A stretch of 64,000 bases of DNA from Desulfosporosinus acididurans (GCF_001029285.1 NZ_LDZY01000006.1:248001-312000); one strand, 5' to 3'; positions 1 through 7,628 are shown, numbered from the stretch's first letter. A program made the numbers and translations. The notes: generated from the sequence alone by a model not told the origin.

Positions 1-609
1 TTCAACGACCCCGAGATTCGGCACAAGGGTCGTGAAATGGTAATCGGCAATCTTGGGCTTGGCGGCCGAAACTTTAGAAATCAAGGTCGATTTTCCTACA
101 TTGGGAAATCCGACTAATCCCACATCCGCCAAGAGTTTCAATTCTAATCTCAGCCAACGTTCCTCGCCTGGTTCCCCATTCTCCGCCAGAGTAGGCGCTT
201 TATTCGTATTGCTCATAAAGCGGGCATTTCCCCGGCCTCCTCTGCCGCCGGCGGCAACAATCACTCGTTGTCCATGTTCCGTGAGATCGGCGATGACATT
301 CCCGTTGTCATCATCCAAAACTACCGTGCCCACGGGAACACGCAGAACGATATCGTCAGCGCTTTTTCCGGTCATATTCTTCGACTGCCCATGCTCGCCC
401 CGATCCCCTTTATAATGGCGTTTATAGCGAAAATCCACCAGAGTGCTCATGCCCTCGTCACCGACAAAAACAACATCGCCGCCCCGGCCTCCGTCTCCGC
501 CGCTGGGACCGCCTTCCGGCACGTATTTCTCTCGGCGAAAGGCGACAGCACCTGCTCCGCCGTCGCCTCCCTTAACATAAATCTTTGCACGATCATAAAA
601 TAACGACAT
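1..609 (-). CDS. obgE: GTPase ObgE/CgtA, N-terminal part (cut by window edge)
   Basis: Ribosome-associated essential GTPase of the Obg family, involved in 50S assembly and stress/sporulation control. The visible 203 codons begin [18 protein letters not shown] and hold the complete glycine-rich Obg fold (repeated GGxGG motifs) followed by the G1 P-loop GFPNVGKST. The gene runs off the left edge just after the switch-region motif [11 protein letters not shown], so the G3-G5 motifs and any C-terminal domain are outside the window. The start is fixed by conservation of MSLFYD and by a GGAGAA ribosome site. Its stop-side neighbours cannot be seen; upstream lies spo0B with only a two-base gap, so the two are almost certainly co-transcribed, as in Bacillus. 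Confidence 0.97.
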   Translation of the reverse strand, partial: MSLFYDRAKIYVKGGDGGAGAVAFRREKYVPEGGPSGGDGGRGGDVVFVGDEGMSTLVDFRYKRHYKGDRGEHGQSKNMTGKSADDIVLRVPVGTVVLDDDNGNVIADLTEHGQRVIVAAGGRGGRGNARFMSNTNKAPTLAENGEPGEERWLRLELKLLADVGLVGFPNVGKSTLISKVSAAKPKIADYHFTTLVPNLGVVE

Positions 610-611
610 GG

Positions 612-1124
612 CTATTCTCCTTGTATCCCAAAATAACTCATCTTCTCAAAGAGCACTTTCTCTTCATCTTCCAGAATAAACTGGCAAGAAAAGCCTTCGT
701 TCTCTTCAAATAAATAGACTTCCGAATTTAAATCCGGCAATCCATTATACTGCTGTACCTTCTCTAAACACTCTCTAGTGTACCCGAATAAGCTCTCTCC
801 ATATTCTTTTTGCCAATGATCCTGCCAAAAATCTTCCAGTCGCATCGCATCCGGGAAACTCAAAGAGGTCGTAATATTTAGCTGCCTAAGGTGAATAATC
901 CAGCTGAGCAGAATTGCCGAAAGCACGGGGACCGAGATTTGGCCAATCTTCTGCTCCTCCTGAGGCCTGATCACCTCGCGGATATAATCAAGAGCCTTCT
1001 CCGGCTTCTGGAGCTGTATATTTCCCATCACGACCTGCCAGTGGTTAAAAAAATCATGCCGCTGCAGACGATACCACTCAACCATCTCCGCTAATAACTG
1101 ATGTTCAAGTTCTGACATTATCAT
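612..1124 (-). CDS. spo0B: Spo0B-like sporulation phosphotransferase
   Basis: Likely histidine phosphotransferase of the sporulation phosphorelay, passing phosphate from Spo0F to Spo0A. What is seen: a 170-aa protein whose helix near residues 17-35 reads [20 protein letters not shown], matching the Spo0B alpha-helical hairpin motif with its phospho-accepting His (RHD) and following N. The C-terminal part is weakly conserved and lacks ATP-binding motifs, as expected for Spo0B. Position supports the call: in B. subtilis spo0B sits between rpmA and obg exactly as here. An internal ATG six bases downstream is an equally good start (AAGGA ribosome site). A double terminator separates it from rpmA, so it may have its own promoter. 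Confidence 0.85.
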   Translation of the reverse strand: MIMSELEHQLLAEMVEWYRLQRHDFFNHWQVVMGNIQLQKPEKALDYIREVIRPQEEQKIGQISVPVLSAILLSWIIHLRQLNITTSLSFPDAMRLEDFWQDHWQKEYGESLFGYTRECLEKVQQYNGLPDLNSEVYLFEENEGFSCQFILEDEEKVLFEKMSYFGIQGE

Positions 1125-1195
1125 CCTTTCCTCTCATGGGTAACTTTTGTTCCCAGTGAACTCGTTGCTGCGTATTTATGTATGTATAAAGAAAA

Positions 1196-1242
1196 CTCGG
1201 CTTATGCCGAGCATAGAAAGCCCCTGGGGAAATCCCAGGGGC
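1196..1242 (-). terminator. Tandem terminator hairpins after rpmA
   Basis: Two hairpins follow one another on the minus strand: GCCCCTGGG/CCCAGGGGC (1220-1242) and CTCGGC/GCCGAG (1196-1211), the second followed by TTTTCTTT. They lie just after the rpmA stop and before spo0B-obg, so they should end or attenuate the rplU-prp-rpmA transcript. Confidence 0.75.
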
Positions 1243-1256
1243 GTAAGAGAAACAGC

Positions 1257-1562
1257 TTATTTTGCAGCAACCGCCGGTGTTTTGCGTTCCGCATAAACGC
1301 TCACTTGTTTGTGCACCCTGTCTTTATGCTCAAATTTAACATAACCATCGATGAGTGCAAATAAGGTATCGTCTTTACCGATGCCGCAATTTTTAGCGGG
1401 ATGGAACTTCGTTCCGCGTTGGCGAACGATAATTGTTCCGGCTGTAACGAATTGTCCGTCGCCTCGCTTTAACCCGAGACGTTGGGCATTACTGTCACGA
1501 CCGTTTCTGGAACTACCTACCCCTTTTTTATGGGCAAAGAGCTGCAGATTCATGTTTAACAT
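1257..1562 (-). CDS. rpmA: 50S ribosomal protein L27 with cleavable N-terminal leader
   Basis: Large-subunit ribosomal protein near the peptidyl-transferase centre. The 101-aa product starts [14 protein letters not shown], followed by the invariant GSSRNGRDS and [11 protein letters not shown] segments. The first nine residues, ending LQLFA, match the Firmicute leader that the protease Prp removes so that L27 begins at the residues needed for translation; prp is the gene immediately upstream, overlapping by seven bases. The ATG was chosen over a GTG nine bases upstream because AGGAGG lies eight bases before the ATG and would overlap the GTG. Confidence 0.97.
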   Translation of the reverse strand: MLNMNLQLFAHKKGVGSSRNGRDSNAQRLGLKRGDGQFVTAGTIIVRQRGTKFHPAKNCGIGKDDTLFALIDGYVKFEHKDRVHKQVSVYAERKTPAVAAK

Positions 1563-1894
1563 GGAGTCCACCTCCTTTGATCAATTAATATATATGCCGG
1601 CCCGTAGACCGCTTCTATTTGTTCGATACCAAGCTTTAAGGTTTGCAGAATCCACTGCGCCTGATCCAATTCCTGCTCAGGAATTCCTGAGAGCTGACAA
1701 GACAGAAAACCTTCGTCTTCCTGCACTTGAGGAGCCTGAGAAAGAAAATGTTCCAAACCATTGGCAGCCGCAATGCTCAGAGCGGAAACCCCTGCACAAA
1801 CAATATCGTGACCTGCTTCTGCATATCCGGAATGACCGGAAACCTCAAAACCGCGAATCCGCTTCAGCTCATCCAGCCAAACCAGGAAACGAAT
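1556..1894 (-). CDS. prp: Ribosomal-processing cysteine protease Prp (YsxB)
   Basis: Cysteine protease that trims the N-terminal leader of L27 in Firmicutes. The family signature [19 protein letters not shown] carries the catalytic His and Cys (GH..VCAGVSA). Genes on either side are rplU and rpmA, the standard order. No ATG, GTG or TTG exists at the expected start: the frame passes through the rplU 3' end, and the first sensible initiation site is an ATT codon (residues MRFLVWLDE) placed eight bases after a perfect AGGAG that directly follows the rplU stop. Starting there gives 112 aa, the usual length for the family. A longer version would need a 36-residue extension that merely mirrors rplU codons in another frame. 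Confidence 0.9.
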   Translation of the reverse strand: MRFLVWLDELKRIRGFEVSGHSGYAEAGHDIVCAGVSALSIAAANGLEHFLSQAPQVQEDEGFLSCQLSGIPEQELDQAQWILQTLKLGIEQIEAVYGPAYILIDQRRWTPC

Positions 1895-1907
1895 TCCCTC
1901 TTCTCCT
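1892..1907 (-). promoter_or_regulatory. Ribosome-binding site and probable ATT start codon of prp
   Basis: Read on the minus strand, AGGAG (1907-1903) is followed by eight bases and then ATT (1894-1892) in the Prp frame. This is ideal Shine-Dalgarno spacing, and no standard start codon is available before the conserved part of the protein. The only nearby alternative is a CTG three codons further in. Confidence 0.6.
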
Positions 1908-2219
1908 TTAGGCTTGGAGCGCTTCGACGCGAACTTTTGTGTAAGGTTGACGATGTCCTTGTTTACGGCGATAGTTTTTCTTCGCCTTATATTTGAAAAC
2001 AATAACTTTCGCCCCTTTGCCGTGCTCTACAACTTTAAGCACTGCGCTAGCACCTGCTACAACAGGAGTACCGACTTTGACAGCACCCTCTTTTTCCAAG
2101 AGCAGAACTTTGTCAATAGTCACCGTATCTCCAACATTTGCTTCCAATTTCTCAACGAAAATTTCGTCGCCTTCTTGGACTTTAAACTGTTTGCCGCCGG
2201 TTTCAATTACTGCGTACAT
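1908..2219 (-). CDS. rplU: 50S ribosomal protein L21
   Basis: Large-subunit ribosomal protein that binds 23S rRNA. The 103-aa product begins [14 protein letters not shown] and ends in the basic motif [17 protein letters not shown], both diagnostic of bL21. The ATG follows GGGAGGTG and was preferred to an upstream in-frame start, which would add twelve leader-derived residues. First gene of the rplU-prp-rpmA operon; a structured leader and a good promoter lie upstream. Confidence 0.98.
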   Translation of the reverse strand: MYAVIETGGKQFKVQEGDEIFVEKLEANVGDTVTIDKVLLLEKEGAVKVGTPVVAGASAVLKVVEHGKGAKVIVFKYKAKKNYRRKQGHRQPYTKVRVEALQA

Positions 2220-2330
2220 AATTACATTACACCTCCCATACCCTAGACTCGCCATTGCAGGCCGGCTTTTAAGCTTAAAAACCTGTTAATACCTGATTTG
2301 AGCGGTTGCGGTGAGAAGCCACCACATTTA
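2220..2330 (-). ncRNA. Probable L21-type ribosomal protein leader (5' UTR)
   Basis: The ~110-nt transcribed leader between the rplU promoter and its start contains a hairpin GGTGG-CTTCT-CACC and an AAGC-TTAAAAGC segment. Its position and the GGTGGCTTCTCACC stem fit the Firmicute L21 leader class, which is thought to mediate autoregulation. The match is from memory of the class; a covariance-model search would decide it. Confidence 0.5.
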
Positions 2331-2333
2331 GAT

Positions 2334-2363
2334 ATTTTAGCATTTGGTCACATCATTTGTCAA
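2334..2363 (-). promoter_or_regulatory. Sigma-A type promoter of rplU operon
   Basis: TTGACA (2363-2358), 18-bp spacer, TAAAAT (2339-2334) on the minus strand. This is a near-consensus vegetative promoter about 115 bp upstream of the rplU start. Confidence 0.75.
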
Positions 2364-2516
2364 GTGAATAAAGTTTAAGCAGATAAGGTTATGGCAGATG
2401 ATTAGAAAATGATTAATTGTTGAGAAAGATTATCCCAAAATATGTTATGGTTGCAAAAGGAAAATTTAGCTCTGTGTGGAATATATACCTATCTATTCAT
2501 GCAAGGAGTGAAGACG

Positions 2517-2639
2517 ATGCCCTGGAAGCACCTTAACAATTCTCCCCTCCATCTGCCATCCCGCCAGGATCTGCTAATTATTGCGGGAGCAGTGGTTATT
2601 TGCCTTCTGATTATTGCATTTTTTATCTGGCGTTCTTAA
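2517..2639 (+). CDS. 40-aa single-span membrane peptide
   Basis: Small hypothetical membrane protein. AAGGAG eight bases before the ATG marks the start; the longer in-frame version has no ribosome site. The N-terminal half is polar (MPWKHLNNSPLHLPSRQD), followed by one strong hydrophobic helix (LLIIAGAVVICLLIIAFFIW) and a terminal RS. A possible promoter TTGAGA-N17-TGTTAT lies about 75 bp upstream. It is a plus-strand gene between two minus-strand operons and shares their terminator. No family recognised. Confidence 0.55.
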   Translation: MPWKHLNNSPLHLPSRQDLLIIAGAVVICLLIIAFFIWRS

Positions 2640-2740
2640 TTTAGTTTTCCCAAGCACAGAAGGCCTAACTGCGACAATCCAACTCCCTTTAACGTTTAAA
2701 TGTCACCAAATGGAAGCATCCAGCCTATACATAACAAATA

Positions 2741-2815
2741 AAAAGGCTCAGTTGAGTAAAATGATATGCTCCCTTGGTGGACAGGGAGCAGTTCAAAATC
2801 TCAGCCGAGCCTTTT
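2741..2815. terminator. Bidirectional composite terminator
   Basis: Outer arms AAAAGGCTC / GAGCCTTTT enclose a second hairpin TGCTCCCT / AGGGAGCA (2767-2790). Both strands end in T-runs, so it can terminate the 40-aa gene from the left and the marR operon from the right. The two nested stems could form a four-way structure. Confidence 0.8.
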
Positions 2816-2825
2816 AATTTTTCGT

Positions 2826-3308
2826 CTAGGAGGGACCATTATCACCTTTAGTCAATAGGTTATAAAGGACCTCCAGACCGCCAATTATTTTTTGGAGTTC
2901 CTCATCACTGGCACCCTTAAGTGAATCCGAAATGTAACTGTTGAACAATTCTTTAATTACGTTATTTCTTTCAAATTCCGGCGATAGCGATAAACGAACA
3001 ATGCGGCGATTATTCTCAGGAATCTCGCGAATAACAACTCCCTGACCAACCAAACGGTTAACAATTCCGGAAACAGTACTCTTAGACAAGCCTATATACT
3101 CGCTCAGTTCATTCAAGGTGGAATAGGGGTGTTTGCTCAGGCCGAAGATCAGGCCTAATTGCGGTCCAGTAAACCCATATTGCTGCGACTTTTCAAAAAT
3201 CTGGTCTCGGTAGATTTTCTGAACCGCTTTGAATAAAAATACGATTCGCTCCGAAGGGCTCTCTGGAGGATTACTCCATAATTGCTGCGACTCCTGTTTC
3301 TGATTCAT
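2826..3308 (-). CDS. MarR-family transcriptional regulator
   Basis: 160-aa winged-helix repressor of the MarR family. Central helix-turn-helix and wing: STLNELSEYIGLSKSTVSG followed by IVNRLVGQGVVIR and the wing residues RRIVRLSL. It is the last gene of an efflux operon and its start overlaps the transporter gene by 38 bases, implying translational coupling. The likely role is ligand-relieved repression of its own operon, whose promoter is about 3.3 kb upstream. The ligand cannot be inferred. Confidence 0.9.
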   Translation of the reverse strand: MNQKQESQQLWSNPPESPSERIVFLFKAVQKIYRDQIFEKSQQYGFTGPQLGLIFGLSKHPYSTLNELSEYIGLSKSTVSGIVNRLVGQGVVIREIPENNRRIVRLSLSPEFERNNVIKELFNSYISDSLKGASDEELQKIIGGLEVLYNLLTKGDNGPS

Positions 3309-4899
3309 GAGCCACCTTCTCTCCTTCCTGAGTTGGGCCCTTCTTCTGCCCAGTTGCTTTTTTAGAACTCATCATGAGAACTAACACGACCGCCACGAAA
3401 ACTATCGGTACAGTAAGAGCAATCGCATGATTCATGGCATCCAGATAAGCTTGACCATAAATCACCTGTCCAAGGGTTGCATAAGCATTTTCCAGGGCAT
3501 CCACCTGCGGTAACCCGTAACTCCAATAGACACCTTTCAACATAGTGATAACCGAGGAGGCCGTCCGATTAAAAGGAGTTATCTGTTCAGCCAGTCTGGC
3601 ATAGTTAACATTGGTCGATCCAGAAATAACAGTCGTCATAAAGGTAATAGAAACAGCTTGCAAAATACTGCGGATCGTCGTGGAAAGAGCGGTTGCTTTC
3701 CCGTATAAATGCCTGGGAACAGCGTTCATCGCCGCCGTGTTGACAGGCATCATGGCAAGGCCAAGACCGATTCCCCGGATCGCCGCAACAAACGTAATAT
3801 AAGTCGAGGGCGTATTCATATTGAAGAGCGACATTTGATAAGTAGCAAAGGCCAGGATCAGAAGACCGGGAAGGGTAACCACCTTGGCCCCAAACTTATC
3901 AAAAATCGCACCGCTGACGGGCATCATCAAACCTGAAGCAATGGCCGAGGGAAATAGAATTAACCCTGTTTGCATCGCCGTATAGCCTCTTAAGTTTTGC
4001 AGGAATAAAGGAAGCACATAAACTCCGCCCATCAGAGCTAAGGTCGTAATCCCCGTAATAAATTGGCTGAGGGTAAAATCATAGATCTTAAGAACACGCA
4101 ATTCCAGCATAGGGTTAGGATGGCTTAGTTCATTAACCACAAAGATCATGAGGCCAAAAACACCAAGGGCTATCAGCAGCGGGAATTTTACATTTCCCCA
4201 GTCGATCGTATCTGCTTCACCAAGCACATAAAGAAGACTCACAATACCTACAATCGAAGATACTAAACCAATAAAGTCAAAATCGCCTTTATAGGGCACT
4301 AAAGGCGTGTCTTTAAGTAAAATACTGGCAAAGATAACCCCGAAGATGCCGATAGGAACATTGACATAGAAAATAAAACGCCAATCCATGTATTGAATGA
4401 TATATCCTCCCAAGGTAGGACCGATAGCCGGAGCAGCCATAGAGGCAATCCCCCAGAAGCCTAAAGCTTTTCCCCGCTCTTGAAGAGGGAAAATCTGCAT
4501 AATATAGGACATTCCGACCGGCATAATAGCTCCGCCGCCTATCGCCTGAACAACTCGGAAGATAACCATCACATTATTGCTCCAGGAAAAACCACATAGG
4601 AAAGAACCGATCGTAAACAAACTCAGCGCACCAATAAAGAGTTTTTTAATACCAAACGTATCACTTAAAAAACCGGTAATCGGGACGACGGCACCCATGG
4701 CCAGGGTATAACCCGTCAGAACCCACTTAATAGAGTCCAAATCCGTGCCGAAAACATTCATCATTTTAGGAATCGCAATATTAACAATACTGCTGTCCAA
4801 CATAACCATGAAGGTACCTATGACAACCACAAATAAGGCTAACCACTTATATGAATTGTCACCTGCGCCTTCCGGTTCAGGATGGTGATGTTCAGTCAT
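3271..4899 (-). CDS. DHA2-family MFS multidrug transporter (EmrB/QacA type)
   Basis: Proton-driven drug exporter in the cytoplasmic membrane. The 542-aa length and roughly 14 hydrophobic spans fit the DHA2 family. Seen motifs: LDSSIVNIAIPKMMNVFG in helix 1, IFRVVQAIGGGAIMPVG (motif A/B region) and WRFIFYVNVPIGIFG (family signature). A His/acidic N-terminus (TEHHHPEPEG) precedes the first helix. Two membrane-fusion adaptor genes lie directly upstream and marR overlaps the 3' end. EmrB proteins pair with EmrA adaptors; the neighbouring 217-aa gene is the probable partner. Confidence 0.93.
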   Translation of the reverse strand: MTEHHHPEPEGAGDNSYKWLALFVVVIGTFMVMLDSSIVNIAIPKMMNVFGTDLDSIKWVLTGYTLAMGAVVPITGFLSDTFGIKKLFIGALSLFTIGSFLCGFSWSNNVMVIFRVVQAIGGGAIMPVGMSYIMQIFPLQERGKALGFWGIASMAAPAIGPTLGGYIIQYMDWRFIFYVNVPIGIFGVIFASILLKDTPLVPYKGDFDFIGLVSSIVGIVSLLYVLGEADTIDWGNVKFPLLIALGVFGLMIFVVNELSHPNPMLELRVLKIYDFTLSQFITGITTLALMGGVYVLPLFLQNLRGYTAMQTGLILFPSAIASGLMMPVSGAIFDKFGAKVVTLPGLLILAFATYQMSLFNMNTPSTYITFVAAIRGIGLGLAMMPVNTAAMNAVPRHLYGKATALSTTIRSILQAVSITFMTTVISGSTNVNYARLAEQITPFNRTASSVITMLKGVYWSYGLPQVDALENAYATLGQVIYGQAYLDAMNHAIALTVPIVFVAVVLVLMMSSKKATGQKKGPTQEGEKVAHESETGVAAIME

Positions 4900-4914
4900 A
4901 CTTATCTCACCTCA

Positions 4915-5568
4915 TCACTTGATGTGAATATGGACCACAGCATTTGTCCCTGGCAGAATTGAAGCATCGTTTTTATCAAGAATAATTTTTACAGGTATTT
5001 TTTGAATAACCTTGGTAAACGTTCCGCTTGTTGAGGTCGGCAGCAGCGAAAAGGTAGAGTTTGCGGCTTGACCGACATATTTGACCGTACCCGTAAATTG
5101 CTTGCTGCCAAATTGGTCAATCGTAAGATCAACTTTTTGGCCTGCTTTAACAGAACCAAGTTTTGTTTCTTCGATGTTCGCCGAAACATAGAGCTTCGAA
5201 GGATCAATAAGGTAAGCAATGGTTTGACCCGGGGAAACAACCTCTCCCACGGTTGCTTGTTTCTTAATCACAATTCCGTTAATCGGTGCTCTGAGAACCG
5301 TTTCATCGATGTTGGTGTCCGAAGGATTATCAATGCCCTGGCGGCCGACAATTTGGCCCTGAATCACTTTATCTCCTTCTTCGATATCCAACTCAACCAG
5401 TTTACCAGAGATCTGCGGACTTACAGCAACGAGGTCACCCGTTACGGTAGCATCCTCTGTAGAAACATAATACGTGTTTTGATACCAGTAATATCCGCCA
5501 ATCCCAGCAAAGACCATAATCATGACTACAAGGATTGCTAAAATCATTTTTTTACGCTTTTCGTTCAT
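4915..5568 (-). CDS. EmrA-like HlyD family membrane-fusion adaptor
   Basis: 217-aa adaptor with one N-terminal membrane helix (residues ~8-27) and the biotinyl-lipoyl/beta-barrel fold: VSPQISGKLVELDIEEGDKV, then LRAPINGIVIKKQATVGEVV. The long alpha-helical hairpin of classical EmrA is essentially absent, so this is a short adaptor. It lies 15 bases upstream of the MFS gene and probably works with it. In a one-membrane cell it would help pass substrate through the wall rather than dock to an outer-membrane channel. Confidence 0.9.
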   Translation of the reverse strand: MNEKRKKMILAILVVMIMVFAGIGGYYWYQNTYYVSTEDATVTGDLVAVSPQISGKLVELDIEEGDKVIQGQIVGRQGIDNPSDTNIDETVLRAPINGIVIKKQATVGEVVSPGQTIAYLIDPSKLYVSANIEETKLGSVKAGQKVDLTIDQFGSKQFTGTVKYVGQAANSTFSLLPTSTSGTFTKVIQKIPVKIILDKNDASILPGTNAVVHIHIK

Positions 5569-5585
5569 CTTATCGTATCGCCTCC

Positions 5586-6569
5586 TTACTTTTTAAGGCC
5601 TATTTCCGCCAGCATACCTGGTTTTAACGCGGGATCCGGATTATTAATCTGGATTTTCACTAATACACTTGTGTTTTGGGAATCAACTACAGAGTTGACC
5701 ATTGAAACAGTCCCTGAGAAATTTTTATCAGGCATCTCGGAAACTTTAACATCAACGTCTTGACCGACCTTAACACTGCTCGCAAGGCCCGCCGGCAAAG
5801 AGGCATTGACAAATAAAGACGTATTGTTCGTAATCGTAAGTAAGGTTTCTCCGGGGGAAGCCAATTCCCCGATATTGATACTTTTTGCACTAATTGTGCC
5901 CGCTATAGGAGCCACAATGGTTCCATTAGCCAACATGGTTTTGGCATAATCCAAAGCTGACTGAGCTTGTTGAACTTGAGCCTGCAGGGCATCGATAGCT
6001 TCCTGAGTTTGCCCCTTCTTTAACAAATCCAGCTGATCCTGGGCCGAGTTATACTGTGCTTGAGCAGCTGTGAGCTGAGTCTGAGCAGCGTCTAACTGCG
6101 CCTGCGGAAGAGCTCCTGACTGAAAGAGCTGTTGATCCCGGTTATAACTCGTTTGAGCATTCGTATAGGCGCTTTTCGCCGCATCTACTGCTGCCTGAGC
6201 CTGAGCAATCTGTTCAGGACGTGCTCCGGCCTGAGCATTGGCCAAGTTGGCCTGAGCGGCAGCCACGGCTGCTTGGGCTTGGTTCACTTGAGCCTGAATA
6301 TCATTTGTATCTAAGGTAACTAAAGTATCTCCTTGTTTAACGACAGAACCAACGTCGACCGAAATCCCTGTAACCTTGGCGGCAATCTTTGTCGTGATAT
6401 TCGCCTTATCATTGGCATTAATAATTCCTGCCATGACATAGACAGGTTTCGTCGTTTGAACATTGGTACTTGCTTTAGCAGCTGATTGACCTGCAGCCGG
6501 TTGACTCGTTGTACCACAGCCCGTCAAAACAACTGCCATGGCCAGCACGATTAAAGCAACTCTTTTCAT
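5586..6569 (-). CDS. Lipoprotein HlyD/RND-type efflux adaptor
   Basis: 327-aa periplasmic-adaptor family protein anchored as a lipoprotein: signal MKRVALIVLAMAVVLTGC ends in the lipobox LTGC. The lipoyl halves (ISVDVGSVVKQGDTLVTLD and APIAGTISAKSINIGELAS) flank a long Ala/Gln-rich coiled-coil hairpin (residues ~100-220). A beta-barrel with DVDVKVSEMPDKNFSGTV follows. The ATG after AAGGGGGA was chosen; an upstream in-frame start adds 19 residues without a ribosome site. First gene of a four-gene operon (adaptor, adaptor, MFS, MarR). Confidence 0.92.
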   Translation of the reverse strand: MKRVALIVLAMAVVLTGCGTTSQPAAGQSAAKASTNVQTTKPVYVMAGIINANDKANITTKIAAKVTGISVDVGSVVKQGDTLVTLDTNDIQAQVNQAQAAVAAAQANLANAQAGARPEQIAQAQAAVDAAKSAYTNAQTSYNRDQQLFQSGALPQAQLDAAQTQLTAAQAQYNSAQDQLDLLKKGQTQEAIDALQAQVQQAQSALDYAKTMLANGTIVAPIAGTISAKSINIGELASPGETLLTITNNTSLFVNASLPAGLASSVKVGQDVDVKVSEMPDKNFSGTVSMVNSVVDSQNTSVLVKIQINNPDPALKPGMLAEIGLKK

Positions 6570-6631
6570 TCCAATCCCCCTTATGTTTGTACTGCAACCG
6601 TTCGTATGCATATTGTTTGCTAGCATGACTA

Positions 6632-6660
6632 ATTCTCTTCCAATCTGCTGTTCTTGTCAA
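6632..6660 (-). promoter_or_regulatory. Promoter of the efflux operon
   Basis: TTGACA (6660-6655), 17-bp spacer, GAGAAT (6637-6632) on the minus strand. The start region just downstream holds ATGC-N13-GCAT, a possible MarR operator, but that dyad is weak. Confidence 0.6.
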
Positions 6661-6724
6661 GACCTAAAATTCATCATTTCCGGCAAAATTCCTTCAAATA
6701 ATAACCCCCCGAGCACCCCTACAA

Positions 6725-6741
6725 GGACATGTCCATATAAT
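6725..6741 (+). promoter_or_regulatory. Palindromic operator abutting the -10 box of the XRE gene
   Basis: GGACATGTCC, a perfect 10-bp palindrome, sits one base upstream of TATAAT (6736-6741). No good -35 box is visible. This arrangement fits autoregulation by the XRE protein encoded 34 bp downstream; that it is the operator is inference. Confidence 0.45.
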
Positions 6742-6774
6742 ATTAGGATTAACCAGTGAAGGAGGGCCGGAGGT

Positions 6775-6990
6775 TTGAGTAAACAGAAGCAAGTAGTCTA
6801 TTATGGTCAGAAATTAAGAAAAGCACGCCTCAAAGCAGCAATTGGGACTCAAAAGGAATTAGCCGAAAAAACAGGCATTTCCGCCAATATTATCAGTGAT
6901 CTGGAACGGGGCAAACGCCGCATGAGCCCTTCCTGGGCCCGGCGGATCGCCGAAGTGTTAGGGGGAGAATGGACGGATTACATGGACTGA
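6775..6990 (+). CDS. Small XRE-family (Cro/C1 helix-turn-helix) regulator
   Basis: 71-aa protein that is almost only a helix-turn-helix: LRKARLKAAIGTQKELAEKTG, then ISANIISDLERGKRRMS and a third helix SWARRIAEVLGG. Initiation is probably at TTG after AAGGAGG; no ATG or GTG is available in the right place. It stands divergent from the efflux operon and upstream of the DUF1659/DUF2922 pair. Target unknown; self-control through the adjacent palindrome is plausible. Confidence 0.85.
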   Translation: MSKQKQVVYYGQKLRKARLKAAIGTQKELAEKTGISANIISDLERGKRRMSPSWARRIAEVLGGEWTDYMD

Positions 6991-7026
6991 GCGGGGTGTG
7001 ATTTCATTCCCTGTCTTTCCCTTTCT

Positions 7027-7096
7027 GTGACAGGAAGTCATGCCCTTCAATATACTGAGATTAGGACAAGCACTCTCCCCAAGAGTCAGTCCTAAT
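7027..7096 (+). promoter_or_regulatory. Promoter and leader hairpin of the DUF1659-DUF2922 pair
   Basis: GTGACA-N18-TATACT (7027-7056) gives a plausible vegetative promoter. The transcript would start close to a hairpin with arms ATTAGGAC (7060-7067) and GTCCTAAT (7089-7096) and an inner stem ACTCT/AGAGT. There is no T-run after it, so it is more likely a 5' stabiliser or regulator-binding site than a terminator. Confidence 0.5.
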
Positions 7097-7120
7097 ACTA
7101 TTAAGAAAGGGTGTGAAATT

Positions 7121-7342
7121 ATGCCAGTTGTCGCCAGTGCCAAAGATTCCGTGATGGTCGTAACCTATCAGATCGGTTTGACCGAGCAAGGTTCCCCCAA
7201 ACTCAGCCAGCGCAGTTTCCCCAATATCAAATCCACCAGTTCAGACCAAGATGTCTATGATGTTGCCGCAGCCCTTTACAGCCTTCAGGACTATCCCCTA
7301 ATCAGCGTCAGGAGAGACAATCGAGTTGACCTGACTCCGTAA
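7121..7342 (+). CDS. DUF1659 family protein
   Basis: 73-aa protein of unknown function. It begins MPVVASAKDSVMVVTYQIG, contains the family-typical KLSQRSFPNI and ends YDVAAALYSLQDYPLISVRR. The start follows AAAGGGTG; earlier in-frame ATGs lie inside the leader hairpin. The family is common in Bacillus and clostridia and almost always precedes a DUF2922 gene, as here. No signal peptide or membrane span; predicted cytoplasmic, mostly beta with one helix. Confidence 0.85.
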   Translation: MPVVASAKDSVMVVTYQIGLTEQGSPKLSQRSFPNIKSTSSDQDVYDVAAALYSLQDYPLISVRRDNRVDLTP

Positions 7343-7400
7343 CGAAGAATGGACAGTAAGCAAAAACAAAACTCACCCCGCAATGAAAGGAGGAATAATC

Positions 7401-7628
7401 GTGGCCAGCACCACCAAGAAAGTCCTGAGAATGACCTTTAATAACGCTGCCGGAAACGCCGTAACGATAACCATGCCTCAGCCTAAAGATAGTTTGACTG
7501 CCGCCGATATTGAAGCCGTCATGGATCAAATCATTACCAAGAATATATTTCTCACTTCCGGCGGTGAACTCATTTCCAAACGGGATGTAAAAATTGTTGA
7601 TACGACAACCAACGACCTTTTCGATTAA
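7401..7628 (+). CDS. DUF2922 family protein
   Basis: 75-aa protein of unknown function, partner of the DUF1659 gene 58 bp upstream. Core: LRMTFNNAAGNAVTITMPQP, then an acidic helix TAADIEAVMDQIITKN and the end GGELISKRDVKIVDTTT. GTG was chosen as start because AAAGGAGG lies seven bases before it and would otherwise be translated as its N-terminus. A strong hairpin terminator follows about 130 bp later. Confidence 0.85.
   Translation: MASTTKKVLRMTFNNAAGNAVTITMPQPKDSLTAADIEAVMDQIITKNIFLTSGGELISKRDVKIVDTTTNDLFD

Noticed and set aside
53-603. Two overlapping plus-strand open frames at the left edge
   Set aside because: Both are antisense to the clear Obg-domain coding sequence, which runs off the window.
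1351-1911. 186-codon plus-strand open frame across rpmA and prp
   Set aside because: Exactly antisense to two well-supported genes; product matches nothing and no start signal exists.
1556-2002. Longer 148-aa version of Prp starting inside rplU
   Set aside because: The extra 36 residues mirror rplU codons in another frame, show no family conservation and have no ribosome site.
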